Source of the DNA: Betaproteobacteria bacterium
Lineage (GTDB): Bacteria; Pseudomonadota; Gammaproteobacteria; Burkholderiales; Usitatibacteraceae
Direction: 5' to 3'
Length of the DNA: 10,861 nucleotides
Assembly: GCA_012274175.1 (NCBI GenBank)
Contig: JAAOZZ010000329.1
Location: 1-10,861, forward strand
The position numbers and the translations under genes are program-made. The notes under the pieces are model-generated. The model was not told the DNA's origin, searched no databases, and saw nothing but the letters and a program-made list of their open reading frames with translations. Shown here piece after piece: positions 6,667 through 10,861 of this stretch. Each line of letters opens with the position of its first letter. Position 1 is the stretch's first letter.

Positions 6667-8465
6667 AGCGCGATGACGTGCTCTTCGAGCCCTGCGCGCT
6701 GGCGCAGGGCTCGAGGGTCGAAAGGCGCGCGCTATTCCTCGATGGCGCGAGCCGGCCGATCTTCGCCTGGTACCACGAAGCGCCGGCCGCGGCACCCCGG
6801 GACTGCGTGGCCGTTGTCTGTCCGCCGGTAGGCTCGGAGTACACGCGCTCGCACCGTTCGCTGCGCCACCTCGCCGATCGACTCGCCCAGGCCGGCATTC
6901 CGTGCTTGCGCTTCGACTACGACGGCACCGGTGACTCGCCCGGCGGCGACCTCGATCCGGGACGCGTCGAGGCGTGGCAGGCGAGCATCCGCACGGCGAT
7001 CGGCCATGCCCGCAGGCTCAGCGGGCGCGCCCGTGCGTGCCTCGTCGGAGTGCGCTTCGGGGCGACGCTTGCCGCGCTCGCAGCGGCCGAAACGCCCGTG
7101 GAGCACCTGGTGCTCTGGAACCCGTGCGTGAAGGGGCGGGGATACGTGCGCGAGCTGCGGGCAATCGCCCTCGCGGCCGAAGACGGCGATCGCTCCATCG
7201 AGGGCGCGGCCGAAGGCGCCATCGAAAGCGCGGGCTTCATGACGAGCGCCGAGACCCTCGCTGCCATGGGCGCGGTGGACCTCCTCGCGTGCGCCCCGCG
7301 CGTGAGCGGCCGCGCGCTGGTTATCCACCGCGACGACCTCGTCGCCGATGGCGCCCTCGCGGCGCACCTGGGCGCGCTCGGCATCGCCACCGACGGCGCC
7401 CGCCTGCCGGGGTGGGCCGGGATGATGGCCGAGCACCAGTTCACCGTCGTGCCCGAGGCGGCGATCGCCACGCTGGTCGATTGGGCCGCGATGCATGCCG
7501 GGCCAGCGCTCGATTCGCACGGATCCGGAGCGCAGCCGGTCCTCCGAGAGGAGACCTCCACCGTGGCCGTGTCGTCGAACGTGGAAGAGGCCATCTGCCG
7601 CTTCGGCGAGGAGGGGCACCTTTTCGGAATCCTGAGCCGCCCGCAGTCGCCTTCGCGGCACCCGGCCGTCGTCCTGTGCAACGCGGGCGCCGCACACCAC
7701 GTGGGCCCGCACCGGCTCTACGTGACGCTCGCGCGCGAGCTCGCCGCGCGGGGCTTCCCGTGCCTGCGGTTCGACCTCGAGAGCCTGGGCGACAGCGTGA
7801 ACCGCGCGCCGGGCCGCGAAAACTATCCCTACCCGCGCACGGCCACGCAGGACGCGCGCCGGGCGGTGGAGCACCTGCGCTCGCTCGGCCACGGCAGGCT
7901 CGTCGTGATGGGCCTGTGCTCGGGCGCCCATACCGCGTTCCATGCGGGGCTCGAGATCGAGGATGCGGCCATCGAGGAGATCGTCCTGATCAACCCGATG
8001 CAGTTCCACTGGGTGGACGGCATGAGCCTCGACACGTCGCGCCGGTTCGAGGACATGCTGCAATACCGCCGGTCCCTGCGCGATCCCCGGCGCTGGCTCA
8101 AGCTGCTGCGGGGGGACGTGAACTTCCGCCGCATGCTCGAGCTCGCGCGCTCCTATCCGCGCACGGTGGCGCGGACCTACCGGGACGCGCTCTGGGAGTT
8201 GCTGGCGCCCGCGGGAGGACCGCGCCTGTCCCGGGACCTTAAGCGCCTGTTCGCGATGGGGCGGCGCGTGACGCTCTTCGTCTCCGAAGGCGACCCGGGG
8301 CGCGACGTGCTGATGGCCCATGCGAAGGTGACTGCCACCCGCGCCCTGCGCAGCGGCCGCATCCACCTGGAGAGGATCCCTCGCGCCGACCACACGTTTT
8401 CCCGGTGGAACGCCCGGAGGAAGCTGCTCGACCGCCTCCTGGCGCGCCTCGACCGCACCGCATGA
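6663..8465 (+). CDS. Tandem alpha/beta hydrolase fusion protein
   Basis: This 600-residue protein contains two alpha/beta hydrolase domains joined near residue 280-310. Domain 1 has the usual PCLRFDYDGTGDSPG strand-loop, but its nucleophile elbow is GVRFGA with Arg131 where Ser should be. Asp (HRDDLV) and His (AEHQFT) remain, so it looks catalytically impaired or repurposed. Domain 2 has the matching PCLRFDLESLGDS, an elbow GLCSGA with Cys419, Asp544 (SEGDPGRD) and His577 (ADHTFSR), giving a Cys-His-Asp triad like that of dienelactone hydrolase. Possible roles are thioester or ester cleavage or acyl transfer. Similar hydrolases appear with exosortase/PEP-CTERM regions, but nothing else here points to that system. 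There is no signal peptide, so it is likely cytoplasmic. The start ATGA overlaps the stop of the GH2 gene, showing translational coupling, and it is the last gene of the operon. Confidence 0.82.
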   Translation: MKRDDVLFEPCALAQGSRVERRALFLDGASRPIFAWYHEAPAAAPRDCVAVVCPPVGSEYTRSHRSLRHLADRLAQAGIPCLRFDYDGTGDSPGGDLDPGRVEAWQASIRTAIGHARRLSGRARACLVGVRFGATLAALAAAETPVEHLVLWNPCVKGRGYVRELRAIALAAEDGDRSIEGAAEGAIESAGFMTSAETLAAMGAVDLLACAPRVSGRALVIHRDDLVADGALAAHLGALGIATDGARLPGWAGMMAEHQFTVVPEAAIATLVDWAAMHAGPALDSHGSGAQPVLREETSTVAVSSNVEEAICRFGEEGHLFGILSRPQSPSRHPAVVLCNAGAAHHVGPHRLYVTLARELAARGFPCLRFDLESLGDSVNRAPGRENYPYPRTATQDARRAVEHLRSLGHGRLVVMGLCSGAHTAFHAGLEIEDAAIEEIVLINPMQFHWVDGMSLDTSRRFEDMLQYRRSLRDPRRWLKLLRGDVNFRRMLELARSYPRTVARTYRDALWELLAPAGGPRLSRDLKRLFAMGRRVTLFVSEGDPGRDVLMAHAKVTATRALRSGRIHLERIPRADHTFSRWNARRKLLDRLLARLDRTA

Positions 8466-8474
8466 AAGGCTTCC

Positions 8475-8492
8475 GGGCTCTTGCCCGAGCCC
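8475..8492 (+). terminator. Short stem-loop after the operon
   Basis: GGGCTC (8475-8480) pairs with GAGCCC (8487-8492) over a 6-base loop, starting 10 bases after the last operon stop codon. No T-run follows, so alone it would be a weak terminator. It may stabilise the mRNA end or add to the stronger stem just downstream. Confidence 0.35.
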
Positions 8493-8504
8493 CTCGCCTA
8501 GCCC

Positions 8505-8534
8505 CGCGGCCGCCCGAAAGCGGCCGCGATTCCT
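8505..8534 (+). terminator. Operon terminator stem-loop
   Basis: CGCGGCCGC (8505-8513) and GCGGCCGCG (8520-8528) form a perfect 9-base all-GC stem with loop CCGAAA, followed by the moderately T-rich ATTCCTTTC. It lies between two convergent genes, after the hydrolase gene on the plus strand and just beyond the stop of the minus-strand lipoprotein gene. It may serve both, although the minus side lacks a T-run. Confidence 0.6.
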
Positions 8535-8538
8535 TTCG

Positions 8539-9834
8539 TCAGCGGTCCCGCACCAGGCGCAGCTGGGGCGCGGACGCGGTTCCCACCAGATACACGGTGT
8601 AGACCGCTCCCGCATCGATCTCCACGGGTGTGAGCGTCGCGAGCACGGTGATTCCTCCCGGGGTCGCGAAGGTGAACGTGTAGGTGAGGGAGGGCGCGAA
8701 CGTGTAGTAGCTCGACGCGCTCTTGTACGCGAGGCCGCTCACCTGGCTCGCGAAATTCACCAGCACGTCGGCGCCGGGGGCGCTCGCGAGCGCATTGGCG
8801 AAGCGGATCTTCGCGAACCCGGTCGCGGGAAGCGAGTTGTCGTCGGCGAACGTGACGAGCTGCGCCTGGGCGAGGGAATTCACGGCGACCGCGGTGTAAT
8901 CGCGGGCGGGATCCACCTGCAGCGGGAGCGTGGCGACGTTCGTGCCCGGCACGTTGGACGCCTCGAGCTGGAGCGTGCGTGCCCCGGTGGCGAGGGAAAC
9001 GTAGCTCGAGCTGCCGCCGAACGGCACGTTGGAGAGCAGCATCGTCCCGTCGGCCTTGAAGTTGAAGCCGTTCGAGTCGGGCACGGCGTTCACCGCCTTG
9101 ATGCGCCCGCTCGGGTTGGCCAGCAGCGTTCCCGTACCGCCCTGGCCCTGCAGGAGCAGCAGCGCATTGGCGAGCTTTCCGCCGCCGGAGGGGACCACCA
9201 CGAGGGAATAGATCGAGCCCGCGGCGAAGGTCTGGGGAGCGGACTGGAACAGGACGTCCTTGGTGCCCGTCACCGTGAGCACGATGCGGTAGCTTCCCGC
9301 CGCGCTCTCCGAGTAGCCCGAGACCGACGTGAAGGAGATCGAGCCGATCGTGGCGGGCGAGTTCGAGATGTCCGCGGCCTGGGTCACGTAGACGTCGACG
9401 GGACCCGAGTCGGCGGACGCGCCCACCGCGCGGATCTTGAAGTTTCCGGAGGCCGGCGCCGTATCGGGGCTCACGATGTCGTCGGTGAGCTGCAGGGCCG
9501 ACATGGCGCTGCGCGTGCCGTAGATCACGAGCGTGTAGTTCGCCCCGCTGCCGAAGTTGAGGTTCTTGTCGAAGAAGACCGCCTGGTTGCTGGCGGAGCG
9601 CAGCGTGACTTCGCGGCCCCCGGAGGAGAACTCGCTGAAGGGCGAGGTCGCGCCGAAGGCGAGGCCCCCGAATTTCACGTCGTTGTCCACCAGCACGTCG
9701 AGGGGCTCGGCGTCGATCACCGCGTTCACGGCCCGCATGTCGGTGGAATTCTGGGTGTGTCCGCCGTGGCAACCCGCCACGAGCGTGAGCAAGGCCGCGA
9801 GGGCGGCCAGACGCCAGTTCTTGTTCTTGAACAC
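8539..9834 (-). CDS. DUF4397-repeat lipoprotein
   Basis: The 431-residue product begins MFKNKNWRLAALAALLTLVAGC, a lipoprotein signal with lipobox LVAGC and Cys22 as the lipidated residue, so it should be membrane-anchored in the envelope. The rest is beta-rich and low in cysteine. It holds four repeats of about 100 residues whose starts are recognisable as MRAVNAVIDAEPLDVLVD, FKIRAVGASADSGPVDVYV, GRIKAVNAVPDSNGFNFKA and AKIRFANALASAPGADVLV. This pattern fits DUF4397 domains, which are Ig-like surface modules of unknown function. The start is a GTG at 9834: AAGGAGT (minus strand, 9847-9841) lies 6 bases before it, and the resulting N-terminus is an ideal lipoprotein signal. The upstream in-frame ATG codons at 9930 and 9870 would lengthen the signal and place the Shine-Dalgarno inside the gene. 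The gene is convergent to the operon and divergent from the response regulator, so it is a separate unit. Confidence 0.82.
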   Translation of the reverse strand: MFKNKNWRLAALAALLTLVAGCHGGHTQNSTDMRAVNAVIDAEPLDVLVDNDVKFGGLAFGATSPFSEFSSGGREVTLRSASNQAVFFDKNLNFGSGANYTLVIYGTRSAMSALQLTDDIVSPDTAPASGNFKIRAVGASADSGPVDVYVTQAADISNSPATIGSISFTSVSGYSESAAGSYRIVLTVTGTKDVLFQSAPQTFAAGSIYSLVVVPSGGGKLANALLLLQGQGGTGTLLANPSGRIKAVNAVPDSNGFNFKADGTMLLSNVPFGGSSSYVSLATGARTLQLEASNVPGTNVATLPLQVDPARDYTAVAVNSLAQAQLVTFADDNSLPATGFAKIRFANALASAPGADVLVNFASQVSGLAYKSASSYYTFAPSLTYTFTFATPGGITVLATLTPVEIDAGAVYTVYLVGTASAPQLRLVRDR

Positions 9835-9840
9835 GAAAGG

Positions 9841-9847
9841 ACTCCTT
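9841..9847 (-). promoter_or_regulatory. Shine-Dalgarno that decides the GTG start
   Basis: On the minus strand AAGGAGT reads at 9847-9841, followed by 6 bases and a GTG (9834-9832). It is nearly the full anti-16S complement and is the strongest ribosome site in the window. It is the main reason for choosing GTG over the upstream in-frame ATGs of the lipoprotein gene. Confidence 0.75.
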
Positions 9848-9902
9848 GCCAAGGTTGGATTCACGCGCATGCTAGCAATTCCAGCGCCGGAGGGGGCATC
9901 GA

Positions 9903-9937
9903 TTGCAACGGAAGTCGCGCTTCCGGCCACGTTGCAA
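9903..9937. promoter_or_regulatory. Nested inverted repeat in divergent region
   Basis: Outer arms TTGCAACG (9903-9910) and CGTTGCAA (9930-9937) match perfectly over a 19-base gap. Inside them CGGAAG (9909-9914) and CTTCCG (9920-9925) form a second inverted repeat around TCGCG. The structure lies between the lipoprotein and the response regulator genes and just upstream of a TACAAT -10-like hexamer at 9946-9951. It may be an operator, for example for autoregulation, or a cruciform-prone element. It is not a typical terminator, although AAAATTT follows the outer right arm. Confidence 0.4.
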
Positions 9938-9945
9938 AATTTGCT

Positions 9946-9951
9946 TACAAT
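9946..9951 (+). promoter_or_regulatory. Candidate -10 box of the two-component operon
   Basis: TACAAT matches TATAAT at 5 of 6 positions and lies 44 bases before the response regulator ATG, in the only AT-rich patch there. No good -35 is found at normal spacing. The region where it would be is occupied by the right arms of the nested inverted repeat, which suggests activator dependence. The call is by eye. Confidence 0.35.
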
Positions 9952-9995
9952 TGCCGCCCCGCCGCGGGCGCCGGGTTCGGTGACGATAAGGACCC

Positions 9996-10736
9996 ATGCC
10001 GAAGCATATCCTCGTCGTCGACGACGACCTAGACATCCGCACCCTACTCGCCGAGTACCTCGAACGCAACGGCTTCCGCGTTAGCGTGCTCCCTGACGGC
10101 CGCGAGCTCGCCCGCACCCTCGAGGAGCGCTCGGTGGACCTCGTGGTGCTCGACCTCATGATGCCGGGCCCGGACGGGCTGGCGCTCTGCCGCAACCTGC
10201 GCGCGCGCAGCCGCATTCCCGTGCTTATGCTCTCGGCCCGCGGCGAGGACGTCGACCGCATCGTGGGCCTGGAGATGGGCGCGGACGACTACCTCGCGAA
10301 ACCCTTCCACCCGCGCGAGCTGCTCGCGCGCATCCGGGCCATCCTCGCGCGCGCGCAGCCCGAGGAATCCGCCACCGAGGTGGCCGAATACCGCTTCGAG
10401 GGATTCCGCATGGACCTGCTGCGCCGCGCCCTCACCCGGCCCGACGGCACGCGGGTCGCGCTCTCGGGGGCGGAGTTCGAACTGCTGGGCATCTTCCTCG
10501 CCCGGCCCAACCGGGTGCTCACGCGCGACCTGCTGGTGGAGCTCACCCAGGGGCGCGAGGCTCCGGCCTACGACCGCAGCATCGACGTGCGGGTGAGCCG
10601 CCTGCGCCAGGCGCTGGGAGACAAGGGCGAGGCCCGGCTGCTGCAGACGGTTTACGGAGAGGGTTACGTCCTGAGCGCGCAGGTCGACGCGGTCGGCGCG
10701 GCGCGCCGGCGCGGCGGCGCCCCGGCCGGCCGGTGA
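9996..10736 (+). CDS. OmpR-family response regulator
   Basis: This 246-residue protein has a receiver domain (about 1-120) followed by an OmpR/PhoB-type winged-helix DNA-binding domain (about 132-232). The receiver shows the acidic pocket Asp10/Asp11 (LVVDDD), the phospho-acceptor Asp53 (VVLDLMMPGPDG), Ser80 in the switch position (LMLSARGE) and Lys102 (YLAKPFHP). The effector domain ends with the typical RSIDVRVSRLRQALGD recognition helix and a VYGEGYVL wing. The family binds direct repeats at target promoters after phosphorylation by a partner kinase, here the overlapping sensor gene. AAGGA (9988-9992) lies close, 3 bases before the ATG. The last 18 residues are an Ala/Arg/Gly-rich tail past the fold. 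The subfamily and regulated genes cannot be told from the sequence, and a link to the carrier-protein operon is not shown. Confidence 0.95.
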   Translation: MPKHILVVDDDLDIRTLLAEYLERNGFRVSVLPDGRELARTLEERSVDLVVLDLMMPGPDGLALCRNLRARSRIPVLMLSARGEDVDRIVGLEMGADDYLAKPFHPRELLARIRAILARAQPEESATEVAEYRFEGFRMDLLRRALTRPDGTRVALSGAEFELLGIFLARPNRVLTRDLLVELTQGREAPAYDRSIDVRVSRLRQALGDKGEARLLQTVYGEGYVLSAQVDAVGAARRRGGAPAGR

Positions 10737-10861
10737 ACGTTCCGCGGGCCGGGGCGGCAGGGCCGCGCACGCTTGTGGGGCGTGTGCTCCTCGTCATCAT
10801 CGGGGGACTGGTGGTGGCGCACCTTGCGAGCTTCGCCTTCTTCGAGCTCGAGCGGTCGCGC
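10733..10861 (+). CDS. Sensor histidine kinase, 5' part only
   Basis: Only the first 43 codons are in the window. The GTG start overlaps the response regulator stop (GTGA at 10733-10736), a usual coupling for regulator-sensor pairs. The visible part has a short Arg-containing N-terminus and one hydrophobic segment (about residues 15-37, including VLLVIIGGLVVAHLASF), fitting the first membrane helix of a membrane sensor kinase. No kinase motif is present in the window, so the call rests on operon position and this helix. Confidence 0.7.
   Translation, partial: MNVPRAGAAGPRTLVGRVLLVIIGGLVVAHLASFAFFELERSR

Noticed and set aside
6663..8465. Exosortase/PEP-CTERM-associated hydrolase as evidence for an exosortase locus.
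   Set aside because: The hydrolase domains are reminiscent of that group, but no exosortase, PEP-CTERM tail or exopolysaccharide gene is in the window. The ligase-carrier context explains the gene better.
8539..9930. Longer versions of the lipoprotein gene starting at the ATGs at 9930 or 9870.
   Set aside because: They put the AAGGAGT ribosome site inside the coding region and give an overlong signal peptide. The 9930 start also has no good ribosome site and runs into the nested inverted repeat region.

Overview
The window is about 10.9 kb of very GC-rich, tightly packed bacterial DNA. Gene style suggests a betaproteobacterium (Burkholderiales or a Usitatibacter-like lineage). The cues are high-GC codon use, Shine-Dalgarno motifs of the AAGGAG type, an OmpR/histidine-kinase pair and a DUF4397 lipoprotein. 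The taxonomic call is inference only. I see no tRNA, rRNA, CRISPR array, insertion sequence or other sign of recent mobility.

Left edge (1-697): a small secreted protein of unknown function (111-482) ends in a strong stem-loop terminator (500-527). A 215-base gap follows. It holds an inverted repeat (562-578) that overlaps the -35 region of a candidate extended -10 promoter (about 572-601), placed to drive the next six genes.

Core (698-8465): six co-directional genes with gaps of 10 bases or less, or with overlaps, form one probable operon. In order they encode a stand-alone acyl/peptidyl carrier protein, an acyl-CoA dehydrogenase-like flavoprotein, and a truncated class II seryl-tRNA-synthetase-like enzyme of the amino acid:[carrier protein] ligase type. 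After these come a DUF1839 protein, a GH2 beta-mannosidase-like protein, and a fused double alpha/beta hydrolase. The first and third genes have a biochemical precedent: the ligase activates an amino acid and loads it on the phosphopantetheine of the carrier. My reading is that the flavoprotein oxidises or recognises the tethered aminoacyl group. The DUF1839 protein has a papain/BtrH-like Cys-His-Asn layout and may move the group to an acceptor. The GH2 and hydrolase proteins may make, trim or release a glycoside or ester product. No product is known to me for such a cluster, and this is the most promising system in the window.

Right edge (8466-10861): stem-loops close the operon. A convergent minus-strand gene (8539-9834) encodes a lipoprotein of four DUF4397-like repeats, whose GTG start is fixed by a good Shine-Dalgarno. 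A divergent 161-base region with a nested inverted repeat separates it from an OmpR-family response regulator (9996-10736). That gene overlaps a sensor kinase gene cut by the window end. The two-component system shows no direct link to the operon beyond being nearby.
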